A stretch of 7,175 bases of DNA, from the NCBI GenBank assembly GCA_002419365.1, contig DIGA01000096.1, positions 1-7,175 of the forward strand. Direction: 5' to 3'. Shown piece after piece: positions 1-6,190 of this stretch. Numbering within the stretch: position 1 is the stretch's first letter; every line of letters begins with the position of its first letter. The position numbers and the translations under genes are program-made. The stretch comes from Mageeibacillus sp. UBA5734. Its GTDB lineage: Bacteria > Bacillota > Clostridia > Saccharofermentanales > UBA5734. Below the pieces are notes generated by a model. The model saw nothing but the letters and a program-made list of their open reading frames with translations, ran no database searches and was not told the origin of the DNA.

Positions 1-175
1 CTAGTTTCTGCAATCCCTGGGCAATGTTGGCCGGAGAACCACCGACCGACTTGGTGTAGGAATGAACATCGGCGAAGCGACAGTTCAATTCGACTGCATT
101 GAAATCAATCCCGGCCCGTCCGGCCAGGATGATGTCGAGGCGACGACTGGATGCAAAATCCAACAAGGGTTTCAA
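1..175 (-). CDS. iolC: 5-dehydro-2-deoxygluconokinase-like PfkB kinase, N-terminal fragment (runs off left edge)
   Basis: The minus strand from 175 down to 1 reads without a stop for about 58 codons and matches the N-terminus of IolC. This PfkB-family kinase phosphorylates 2-deoxy-5-keto-gluconate during myo-inositol breakdown in the cytoplasm. Visible hallmarks are LDIILAGRAGID (first strand and substrate-binding Asp), FNAVELN, and the PfkB glycine signature VGGSPANIAQGLQKL. The catalytic C-terminal half lies outside the window. No ATG is in frame: the frame is closed upstream by TGA at 221-223, and the possible starts are TTG at 175, 166 or 163. I chose 175 because it gives an N-terminus of the usual length and lies 4 bases after the ddh stop. 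No Shine-Dalgarno is visible, so reinitiation after ddh is likely. Another PfkB sugar kinase close to IolC cannot be excluded from this fragment. Confidence 0.8.
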   Translation of the reverse strand, partial: MKPLLDFASSRRLDIILAGRAGIDFNAVELNCRFADVHSYTKSVGGSPANIAQGLQKL

Positions 176-179
176 GGCT

Positions 180-1166
180 TTACAGCAGGTGCTCGCGCAA
201 TTCGGCTGCGCTCTGCAGGCTCAAAAGACCCGGCGCGATATCAAAGACAGTCTTGCAGCCACTGTCGCCCAGGGCACCCAGGCGGTACGCTGCCCGGGCA
301 TAGGCAACCAGCACACTGGCCGTAAATTCCGGATTGGAATCGAGCTTGAGACTGTATTCGATCACATGCTTGCTTTCGCCTGACAGCCCTGTCTGGCCGG
401 AGCGGATGACAAAGCCACCATGCGGGATGCCACTGTGGTCGCGCTGCAGTTCCTCTTCCGTGATGAAATGGACAATGGTGTCATAATCGGCAAAATAGTT
501 GGGCATGGTCTTGATTTCCTGCTCAATGGCAGTTGTGTCTGCACCCGGTGCTGCAACGACGAAACATTCACGGATATGCTTCTCGCGGGTTGTGAAATCA
601 GGGTTCTTCCCTGCCCGGACGCTCTCCAGAGCTGCGTCAACCGGGATGGTGTATTGCTTGCCGTTCTGGACACCGGGGACACGGCGAATGGCATCGGAAT
701 GGCCCTGGCTGACGCCCTTGCCCCAGAACGTGTAGTCCTTGCCCTCCGGCAGGATGGCATTGGCATAGAGGCGATTGAGCGAGAACATGCCGGGATCCCA
801 GCCGACCGAGATGATACCGACTGTACCAGCTGCCTTGGCGACAGCGTCCACAGCAGCAAAATGGTCATTGATCTTGGCATGGGTATCGAAACTGTCAACC
901 ACATGGAACAGGCCAGCCAGCTCTGGTGTCTGGACGGGCAGGTCCGTGGCACTGCCACCACACAGGATGGCAACATCGACATGAGTCTTCAAGGATTCGG
1001 CGGCTTCCATCGGGTAGACTGTGACACCAGGCGTGAGCAAGGTAAGTGAAGCAGGGTCACGCCGAGTCAGGACAGCAACCAGCTCCATGTCCGGATTTTG
1101 CCGGATGGCGCTTTCCACACCTCGGCCGAGGTTGCCATAACCAATGATTGCGATGCGAATGGACAT
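180..1166 (-). CDS. ddh: meso-diaminopimelate D-dehydrogenase
   Basis: NADPH-dependent enzyme (EC 1.4.1.16) that reductively aminates L-tetrahydrodipicolinate to meso-diaminopimelate in one step. It bypasses the acylated DAP pathway and supplies lysine and peptidoglycan precursors in the cytoplasm. At 328 aa it has the family's usual length. The Rossmann loop GYGNLGRG is at residues 9-16. TRR at 34-36, after the second strand, is where the 2'-phosphate of NADP is normally bound. Substrate-site stretches follow: GGSATDLP (70-77), VVDSFDTH (89-96), SVGWDPGMFS (120-129), WGKGVSQGHSDAIRRVPGV (148-166), PHGG (248-251) and NPEFTAS (278-284). All align by memory with the Corynebacterium glutamicum enzyme over the whole length. 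The ATG at 1166 is preceded by AAGGGG with a 7-base spacer. The gene lies 54 bases after the GGDEF gene and 4 bases before the iolC-like gene. Pairing with inositol catabolism is unexpected, but the sequence itself is typical of ddh. Confidence 0.95.
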   Translation of the reverse strand: MSIRIAIIGYGNLGRGVESAIRQNPDMELVAVLTRRDPASLTLLTPGVTVYPMEAAESLKTHVDVAILCGGSATDLPVQTPELAGLFHVVDSFDTHAKINDHFAAVDAVAKAAGTVGIISVGWDPGMFSLNRLYANAILPEGKDYTFWGKGVSQGHSDAIRRVPGVQNGKQYTIPVDAALESVRAGKNPDFTTREKHIRECFVVAAPGADTTAIEQEIKTMPNYFADYDTIVHFITEEELQRDHSGIPHGGFVIRSGQTGLSGESKHVIEYSLKLDSNPEFTASVLVAYARAAYRLGALGDSGCKTVFDIAPGLLSLQSAAELREHLL

Positions 1167-1172
1167 AGAAAA

Positions 1173-1178
1173 TCCCCT
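1173..1178 (-). promoter_or_regulatory. Ribosome binding site of ddh
   Basis: On the minus strand AAGGGG lies 7 bases before the ATG at 1166 and supports that start. It sits within the 54-base gap (1167-1220) after the GGDEF gene. I see no strong stem followed by a T run in that gap, so read-through from the upstream gene is possible. Confidence 0.7.
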
Positions 1179-1220
1179 TTTCTATTGGATTGAATGGGCT
1201 AAGCCGCTTTTTGTTATACG

Positions 1221-2969
1221 CTATTCCTTGGGGCTCGTCCAGTCGAAGTAAAGTTTGTCGACCTTGGCCAAGTGTTCCACCAATACATCGTCAATGGCAA
1301 ACGAGAAAAATGCCGATGTCTTGACTTCTCCCATTTGATAATCTTGATAAAGACGATTGAGCTTGGCAACCAGTTTCTCATGGACCCGGGCATGGGATGC
1401 CAGCTCAGGATAACCGACGTCTTCCAGGATTTTTTCTTCGGTCTCAAAATGGATGATGACATGCTGGAACATGAGTTCAAGCTGGTTTTGCATCATTTGG
1501 GGGCTGGCATTGGTCAGATACAAATGCAGCAGCTTTTGGGCTATCTGGATCAGGTCACGATGCTGGTTGTCGATCTGGATATTGCCGCTGTTCCAGTCTG
1601 GCTGCCAGTCCAGCCATGAAGCTGATAAAGCGGCCTTGTCATGGCTGGGTGCATCCATAACCCGGTTGCGTCCCCCTTGCTTGGCCTGGTACAGGGCATC
1701 GTCCGTACGGCGCAGCCAATGGCGCAGGGATTCGGCCTTCATCCGCTCCGAGACACCGATACTGATGGTCTGCCGTCCGACTTGCGGTAATTCCATGTGT
1801 TCGATCGCTGACCGCAATTTTTCAGCAGCAACGGCAGCTCCGCCGATGGAGGTGCGTGGCATCAGGATCAGGAATTCTTCACCGCCGAACCGGAAGGCCA
1901 AATCTGACCGGCGCATGACTGTGTCGACAATCCCGGCCATCGATTTGAGCACCTGGTCACCTGCCTGGTGGCCATAGGTATCGTTGACTATTTTGAAATG
2001 GTCCAAGTCAAACATGAAGCAGGATATGGACTCATGGTAGCGGTCGGCATGTTCCATCAGATCGTTAATCACCATGTCAAAATGATGGCGATTGTACAGA
2101 CCAGTCAAGTTGTCACGCGTGGCCAGTATTTCCAATTGCTCCTTGTTGCGTAATTGCTCACTGACATCTCGTCCGGTGGCATAAAACCATCCATCCACGG
2201 TCTGCGAGAACCACTCAATCGAGCGATAGGTGCCAGCTTTCGTCTGCATCCGAAACACATGGGACACCTGGACTTGGTCCTGGGAAGGTTTGAAGAAATC
2301 ATCTGATGCCAGACGGTCCTCCGGGTGAATCAAATCCGGCAAATGGAGATGTTCCAGTTCAAATACGCTATATCCAAGGATGGTCTGCCAAGCCTGGTTA
2401 GCTTTCTGGACCACGCCCTTGTCATTGCGAATGAACATCAAGTCCGGGGAAATGGTGAAAAACTGCTGCAAGGCAGACTGTTGTTCCATTTCTTTTTCAA
2501 TGCGTTTCCGGTCTGTGATGTCAATCTGGACGCCGAAATGACCGGTGATCCGGCCCTGGTCATCATACAGGCAGATGTAGTCACCCAGGACGGCCATGCG
2601 CGAGCCATCCATGCGTTTTTCATCGGTATCGATGTGCAAACGCCCTTTGTCAAAAAATTCGCGCCAGACCGAGCGACCATAAGTTAGATCATGGTCAAAC
2701 AGCTGGCTTGGCGTCGCACCTATGAACTCGGACAGGGTGGTCCGGTACTGGTCCAGCATGGCCTGGTTGGCTTCGGTAATCCGGTGATGATCGAAAACAT
2801 AGTCCAGGACTTTTTCCTTGTCGACTGTGTCATTCCAGACGACAGGTTCATCCAGCATCATGAAGAAAATCCCGGTCAGGGATTGGCTGAACATCAACTC
2901 AAGCTGGTCGGCCGTGTGTCTGTGAATCGGTCTGGAAATGGGTTCCTTCACTGGACTGTCATAGGCCAT
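1221..2969 (-). CDS. PAS-PAS-GGDEF diguanylate cyclase with C-terminal bacteriohemerythrin domain
   Basis: Predicted to make cyclic di-GMP from two GTP under control of sensory domains. The 582-aa protein shows no signal peptide or membrane span, so it should be cytoplasmic. Domains in order: a PAS-like region (about 20-155, ending in a PAC-type FGVQIDITDRKRIEKE), a second PAS/PAC (about 165-272, LMFIRNDKGVVQKANQAW onward), GGDEF (about 276-438) and bacteriohemerythrin (about 452-577). The cyclase looks active: DNLTGLYNR (286-294), the metal/substrate segment DLDHFKIVNDTYGHQAGD (321-338) and GGEEF at 362-366. RRSD at 353-356, five residues before GGEEF, matches the RxxD inhibitory I-site that gives product feedback. 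The hemerythrin domain keeps all seven expected di-iron ligands: H470, H507, E511, H526, H530, H566 and D571. Oxygen or redox control is therefore inferred from known hemerythrin chemistry. AGGAG at 2979-2983 lies 9 bases before the ATG. Output targets are not encoded nearby. Confidence 0.93.
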   Translation of the reverse strand: MAYDSPVKEPISRPIHRHTADQLELMFSQSLTGIFFMMLDEPVVWNDTVDKEKVLDYVFDHHRITEANQAMLDQYRTTLSEFIGATPSQLFDHDLTYGRSVWREFFDKGRLHIDTDEKRMDGSRMAVLGDYICLYDDQGRITGHFGVQIDITDRKRIEKEMEQQSALQQFFTISPDLMFIRNDKGVVQKANQAWQTILGYSVFELEHLHLPDLIHPEDRLASDDFFKPSQDQVQVSHVFRMQTKAGTYRSIEWFSQTVDGWFYATGRDVSEQLRNKEQLEILATRDNLTGLYNRHHFDMVINDLMEHADRYHESISCFMFDLDHFKIVNDTYGHQAGDQVLKSMAGIVDTVMRRSDLAFRFGGEEFLILMPRTSIGGAAVAAEKLRSAIEHMELPQVGRQTISIGVSERMKAESLRHWLRRTDDALYQAKQGGRNRVMDAPSHDKAALSASWLDWQPDWNSGNIQIDNQHRDLIQIAQKLLHLYLTNASPQMMQNQLELMFQHVIIHFETEEKILEDVGYPELASHARVHEKLVAKLNRLYQDYQMGEVKTSAFFSFAIDDVLVEHLAKVDKLYFDWTSPKE

Positions 2970-2978
2970 CGCGATACG

Positions 2979-2983
2979 CTCCT
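2979..2983 (-). promoter_or_regulatory. Ribosome binding site of the GGDEF-hemerythrin gene
   Basis: AGGAG on the minus strand lies 9 bases before the ATG at 2969 and fixes that start. Confidence 0.7.
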
Positions 2984-2999
2984 GGATGATTTTCTATCC

Positions 3000-3005
3000 A
3001 TCATA
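3000..3005 (-). promoter_or_regulatory. Possible -10 box for the GGDEF-hemerythrin gene
   Basis: TATGAT on the minus strand lies about 30 bases before the ATG and downstream of the terminator at 3059-3108, where a new promoter is expected. The hexamer about 17 bases further upstream (CTATGA) is a poor -35 match, so this is only a candidate. Confidence 0.3.
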
Positions 3006-3042
3006 TCATTTCATGGTATTGTTCATAGAGAAATCCGCCTGA

Positions 3043-3138
3043 AATTAGCAAAAAGCACAAAAAAAGAGACTATCAACAGGTTGATTTCGAATCCTGGACA
3101 GTCTCTTTGGTACATTGTTTTTTATAGATTTGCTAATT
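3043..3138. repeat. 10-bp inverted repeat enclosing the terminator hairpin
   Basis: AATTAGCAAA at 3043-3052 and its exact reverse complement TTTGCTAATT at 3129-3138 flank the terminator stem at 3063-3108. The arms are 76 bases apart. The whole could fold as a nested stem structure, or the arms could be the ends of a small intergenic repeat. The perfect match is visible; any function is not. Confidence 0.6.
3059..3108 (-). terminator. Intrinsic terminator after the GH3 gene
   Basis: Read on the minus strand, AAAGAGACT (3108-3100) pairs perfectly with AGTCTCTTT (3071-3063) and runs straight into seven Ts (3065-3059). The 28-base interior contains its own 6-bp hairpin, ATCAAC-CT-GTTGAT (3085-3072). 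Position and polarity fit termination of the GH3 transcript, whose stop codon is about 50 bases upstream. The interior is longer than in a simple terminator. Confidence 0.8.
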
Positions 3139-3156
3139 GCGAATGACTATGGTGCC

Positions 3157-4920
3157 TCAGTAATGCGTGTCCACAAAGCCGCAGAAAGCATCGACCGGGC
3201 TGGTGCCGGTGAATTCGGACCGGCCGACCATTTTTTCAACCAGCTGACGGAGGGTTTCTTTCTTGGCGTCATACGTATTGATGTAGGTCTGCATCTGGGG
3301 CACGTCAGCCAGATGGAAAGGGCACTGGACGGAAACAAAGATCGAAGGCACTTCGAAGATGTAGAATGGAATGTCCGGAGTTCCCTTGGAGGCTGGCCAG
3401 AGTACCCGCTGCACGGTCCCAGGCACAACATTGGCGACACTGATGATCAGGTCGTAATTGTCGGTCAGTTCAGAGATCGGCCGTTTCTGGGCGTAGACGT
3501 TCATGATGCCCTTGGCGATCTCGTTTTCCGGCAGTTTCATGATCTTGTCCAGGGGCGATTCATAGATCGAAACATCAAAGCCTTCTGCAGCCAGTAATTC
3601 CTTGAGGTCAGCGAGCGGATTGCCGCCACCAGCGATGGCTTTGCCGAACTGGCTCTCGGGACCCTTGACTTCGACCAGCAGAATGCGCCGGGTCTTATGG
3701 GGGTCGAGTGGGAAAATGGCTTGCTTGTTCTTGACCAGGGTGATTGCCTTGTCTGCAACCTGGCTGAACACCGCTTTGTTTTCCGGCAGGCCGATCTTGG
3801 CCATGGCTTCATCCTTGGGCAGCAGCAAGTCTGACTTGGCTTTCTTGTGCAGACCGAGCATGGCTTTCAGGCCGAGGATGCGGGTCAGGGCATCCTGCAG
3901 GCGCTCTTCGGTGATGATGCCATTCTTGTAGCCGTCCATCATGTAGCCAAAATCTTCGTCCGGGTCATTGAAGAACAGGAAAAGATCACAGCCAGCGGCA
4001 ATAGAGGTCGGCAGCATGTCGCGCCGTTTCATGGAGGCGGTCATGGCAACCATATGGCTGGCGTCTGTGACCACGACTCCATTGAAGCCCATCTGGCCCT
4101 TCAGCAGGTCGGTGATCAGCTCTTTGGACAAGGTCGCAGGGAGCATCGCGGACTCAGGCTGGTCCGGATTGAATCGACGGGTGTAGGCAGGCAAATGGAT
4201 GTGGCCAGCCATGATCGAAGGCAGTCCGGCATCAATCAAGCCCTGGTAAACCTTGCCATAGGTAGCATCCCAGTCTTCACAGCTGAAGGAATTGACCGAA
4301 AAGGACAGGTGCTGGTCCCGTTCATCGACACCATCTCCCGGGAAATGCTTGGCAGCAGGAGCGATGTTGCTTTCGCGGATCCCCTGCATGTAGGCCAGGC
4401 TCATCGCCAGGACCTTGTCTGGATCATTGGAGAATGCCCGGCTGGAGATGATCGGATTGCGCCAGTTATACAGGATGTCGACAATCGGGGCAAAGCTCCA
4501 GTTGCACCCGATGGCAGCGGCCTCGACTCCGGAAATCCGGCCCAGTTCATAGGCATAATGGGGGTCATTGGTAGCGGCGACTTTGACATGGTAGCCGACT
4601 TCGGTACCATCCCGGCAGGCACCATTGCCACCGGCTTCCGTATTGGCTGCAATCAAAAGCGGGATCTTGCTGTTTTCCTGCAGGATCCGGTTCTGTTCGT
4701 ACACTTCCTCAGCGTTGCCCGGATTGTAGCGGACCGCACCGATGTGGTACGTGTCGACGACACTTTTCAAATAGCCTTCATCGCGGCTGGCACCCATGTT
4801 GACGAACAGCTGGCCGATTTTTTCTTCCACGGTCATGCCGGCGATGGTGTCCTGGACCCAGCGGATCCCATCGTCGTCCAGGAAATACGGTTTCTGGCGC
4901 AAATCAACACCCATGGTCAT
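3157..4920 (-). CDS. Glycoside hydrolase family 3 protein, probable cytoplasmic beta-N-acetylhexosaminidase
   Basis: Likely releases terminal beta-linked N-acetylglucosamine (or another beta-hexose) from an internalised glycan or muropeptide. Residues are numbered from the upstream TTG codon at 4923. The GH3 TIM-barrel spans about 20-360: MTVEEKIGQLF (30-40), NTEAGGNGA (94-102), FAPIVDI (144-150), SRAFSNDP (161-168), KHFPGDGVDERDQH (192-205) and VVVTDASHM (283-291). D287 is the expected nucleophile. D203-x-H205 matches the Asp-His dyad that serves as acid/base in NagZ-type N-acetylglucosaminidases, with the same spacing from KHFPG. A second alpha/beta domain (about 400-588) resembles the C-terminal domain of longer GH3 enzymes. 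No signal peptide is seen. The first codon of the frame (TTG, 4923) lies only 1 base from AGGAG (4925-4929), so ATG 4920 (spacer 4) or ATG 4914 (spacer 10) is more likely. The gene is divergent from tdh and ends in a terminator. The exact substrate is not decided by sequence. Confidence 0.88.
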   Translation of the reverse strand: MTMGVDLRQKPYFLDDDGIRWVQDTIAGMTVEEKIGQLFVNMGASRDEGYLKSVVDTYHIGAVRYNPGNAEEVYEQNRILQENSKIPLLIAANTEAGGNGACRDGTEVGYHVKVAATNDPHYAYELGRISGVEAAAIGCNWSFAPIVDILYNWRNPIISSRAFSNDPDKVLAMSLAYMQGIRESNIAPAAKHFPGDGVDERDQHLSFSVNSFSCEDWDATYGKVYQGLIDAGLPSIMAGHIHLPAYTRRFNPDQPESAMLPATLSKELITDLLKGQMGFNGVVVTDASHMVAMTASMKRRDMLPTSIAAGCDLFLFFNDPDEDFGYMMDGYKNGIITEERLQDALTRILGLKAMLGLHKKAKSDLLLPKDEAMAKIGLPENKAVFSQVADKAITLVKNKQAIFPLDPHKTRRILLVEVKGPESQFGKAIAGGGNPLADLKELLAAEGFDVSIYESPLDKIMKLPENEIAKGIMNVYAQKRPISELTDNYDLIISVANVVPGTVQRVLWPASKGTPDIPFYIFEVPSIFVSVQCPFHLADVPQMQTYINTYDAKKETLRQLVEKMVGRSEFTGTSPVDAFCGFVDTHY

Positions 4921-4924
4921 CAAG

Positions 4925-4929
4925 CTCCT
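4925..4929 (-). promoter_or_regulatory. Ribosome binding site of the GH3 gene
   Basis: AGGAG (within AAAGGAG) on the minus strand argues against the TTG at 4923 as start. It leaves ATG 4920 or ATG 4914 as candidates, at spacings of 4 and 10 bases. Confidence 0.65.
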
Positions 4930-5054
4930 TTATGATTAATTTATTTACATCATAACTCAAACCAGAGGTGATCGACCCCGGATTCTTGTTTATATTGTGG
5001 TAAAAATTGCTCATTGGCTGGCCTTGCGAATGCCACATTGACTAAAGAGATGTT

Positions 5055-5060
5055 TATAAT
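5055..5060 (+). promoter_or_regulatory. Candidate -10 box for the tdh-kbl operon
   Basis: A perfect TATAAT lies 24 bases before the tdh start. The hexamer 17 bases upstream (GCCACA, 5032-5037) is a poor -35, so the promoter may need an activator. Confidence 0.4.
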
Positions 5061-5069
5061 AGATCCATT

Positions 5070-5075
5070 GGGAGG
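5070..5075 (+). promoter_or_regulatory. Ribosome binding site of tdh
   Basis: GGGAGG lies 9 bases before the ATG at 5085. It favours that start over the in-frame ATG codons at 5100 and 5103, the second of which lines up with the first residue of the E. coli enzyme. Confidence 0.7.
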
Positions 5076-5084
5076 TACCTTTCA

Positions 5085-6128
5085 ATGGCAGACAAGCAGA
5101 TGATGAAAGCCCTGGTCAAAAAATTCGCCCAGCCAGGCCTCTGGCTCGACGAAGTGCCCGTTCCGGAAATCGGCATCAATGACGTCCTGATCAAAATCAT
5201 CAAGACGTCTATTTGTGGCACGGATGTCCATATCTACAATTGGGACGAATGGTCCCAGAAAACCATTCCGGTTCCGATGACCATCGGCCATGAATTTGTT
5301 GGCACGATCGCCGCGATGGGCAGCAATGTCCACGATTTTTCGATCGGGGACATCGTATCCGGTGAAGGTCATGTCGTCTGCGGGCGCTGTCGCAACTGCC
5401 TGGCGGGACGACGCCACCTGTGCAGCCATACCAGCGGCGTGGGGGTGAATCGGCCAGGCGCTTTTGCCGAATATCTTTCCATACCCGTCACCAATGTCTG
5501 GCTCTGTGACCCGAAAATCCCACTGGACATCATCAGCTGCTTTGATCCGTTTGGCAATGCTGTCCACTCCGCCCTGGCGTTCAACGTTCTGGGCGAAGAT
5601 GTCCTGATCACTGGCGCCGGACCGATCGGCATCATGGCGGTGGCCGTGGCCAAGCATGCCGGTGCCCGGTATGTGGTTATTTCGGATGTCAATCCCTACC
5701 GGCTGGAACTGGCAAAAAAAATGGGTGCAACCCTGACTGTCGATGTGCGCAGCGAAAGCCTCCAGGATGCCATGGTGAAACTGGACATGAAGGAAGGATT
5801 CGATGTTGGACTGGAAATGTCCGGCAATGGCCAGGCCTTCCGCACCATGATCGATGTCATGTGCCATGGTGGCAAGATCGCGATGCTCGGTATCCAGAAG
5901 CCGGGCACCGTGATTGACTGGGACGAGGTTGTATTCAATGGTCTGACCATCCATGGCATTTATGGCCGGGAAATGTATGAGACCTGGTACAAGATGACCG
6001 CCATGATCCAGACCGGCCTCGACATCTCGCCGGTCATCACCCACCATTTCCACTATACGGATTTTGAGCAGGGATTTGCCGCCATGATCTCCGGCAATTC
6101 CGGCAAAGTCGTCCTCGACTGGAACTGA
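5085..6128 (+). CDS. tdh: L-threonine 3-dehydrogenase (zinc-dependent)
   Basis: Oxidises L-threonine to 2-amino-3-ketobutyrate with NAD+ (EC 1.1.1.103), the first step of threonine breakdown to glycine, in the cytoplasm. The 347-aa protein is a zinc medium-chain dehydrogenase and follows E. coli Tdh (341 aa) over its whole length, with six extra N-terminal residues. Catalytic zinc ligands are C44 and the H69-E70 pair, in KTSICGTDVHIYNWDEWSQK and TIGHEFVG. The structural zinc lobe has C99, C102, C105 and C113. GVGVNRPGAFAEYL (118-131) and FDPFGNAVH (153-161) are typical of Tdh. The NAD-binding loop GAGPIG is at 177-182, and MSGNGQAFRTM and YGREMYETWYKM follow in the C-terminal half. kbl begins 62 bases downstream on the same strand, which confirms the pathway. 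Nothing is missing or truncated. Confidence 0.97.
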   Translation: MADKQMMKALVKKFAQPGLWLDEVPVPEIGINDVLIKIIKTSICGTDVHIYNWDEWSQKTIPVPMTIGHEFVGTIAAMGSNVHDFSIGDIVSGEGHVVCGRCRNCLAGRRHLCSHTSGVGVNRPGAFAEYLSIPVTNVWLCDPKIPLDIISCFDPFGNAVHSALAFNVLGEDVLITGAGPIGIMAVAVAKHAGARYVVISDVNPYRLELAKKMGATLTVDVRSESLQDAMVKLDMKEGFDVGLEMSGNGQAFRTMIDVMCHGGKIAMLGIQKPGTVIDWDEVVFNGLTIHGIYGREMYETWYKMTAMIQTGLDISPVITHHFHYTDFEQGFAAMISGNSGKVVLDWN

Positions 6129-6132
6129 ACCA

Positions 6133-6149
6133 GATGCCGTTCCGGCATC
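6133..6149 (+). other. Intercistronic hairpin between tdh and kbl
   Basis: GATGCCG and CGGCATC form a perfect 7-bp stem with a 3-base loop (TTC), starting 4 bases after the tdh stop. No T run follows, so it is unlikely to be a full terminator. It could protect the tdh message from 3' decay or set the tdh/kbl ratio. Confidence 0.6.
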
Positions 6150-6172
6150 CTACACTCAAGCAATGAGAAAAC

Positions 6173-6178
6173 AGGAGG
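6173..6178 (+). promoter_or_regulatory. Ribosome binding site of kbl
   Basis: A full AGGAGG lies 12 bases before the ATG at 6191. The spacing is long, but no other ATG, GTG or TTG in frame is closer. Confidence 0.6.
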
Positions 6179-6190
6179 ATCACCATTCCC

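Larger units (their letters stand above)
4921..5084. promoter_or_regulatory. Divergent promoter region between the GH3 gene and tdh
   Basis: This 164-base A+T-rich gap must drive the GH3 gene leftwards and tdh-kbl rightwards. On the plus strand TATAAT lies at 5055-5060, 24 bases before the tdh ATG. TTGACT at 5038-5043 is only 11 bases away, too short for a standard housekeeping promoter, and no good -35 stands at 17 bases. On the minus strand TATGAT at 4954-4949 is a possible -10 for the GH3 gene with a weak -35. I recognise no riboswitch or catabolite-repression site. Confidence 0.5.

Noticed and set aside
62..383. Two overlapping short plus-strand frames (87 and 94 codons) at the left end
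   Set aside because: They lie over the iolC-like start and the ddh end on the minus strand, both of which have clear family motifs. Neither shows a recognisable domain.
420..1049. 209-codon plus-strand frame opposite ddh
   Set aside because: ddh on the other strand is complete and typical. The plus-strand frame has no start signal or family motif.
1186..1215. Possible terminator between the GGDEF gene and ddh (GGCTTAGCC near an A/T run)
   Set aside because: The stem would be only about 3 bp with no T run in the direction of transcription, too weak to call.
2969..3156. Possible c-di-GMP riboswitch in the leader of the GGDEF gene
   Set aside because: I could not see the conserved core expected of a GEMM-type riboswitch. 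The structure present is explained by the terminator and the inverted repeat.
3847..4935. 362-codon open frame on the plus strand opposite the GH3 gene
   Set aside because: It is a shadow of the strongly recognisable GH3 frame. The translation shows no known motif and there is no ribosome binding site of its own.
5082..6053. 323-codon open frame on the minus strand opposite tdh
   Set aside because: The plus-strand frame is unmistakably Tdh. The antisense product is rich in His, Asp and Gly, as expected of a mirror reading of these codons, and matches nothing I know.
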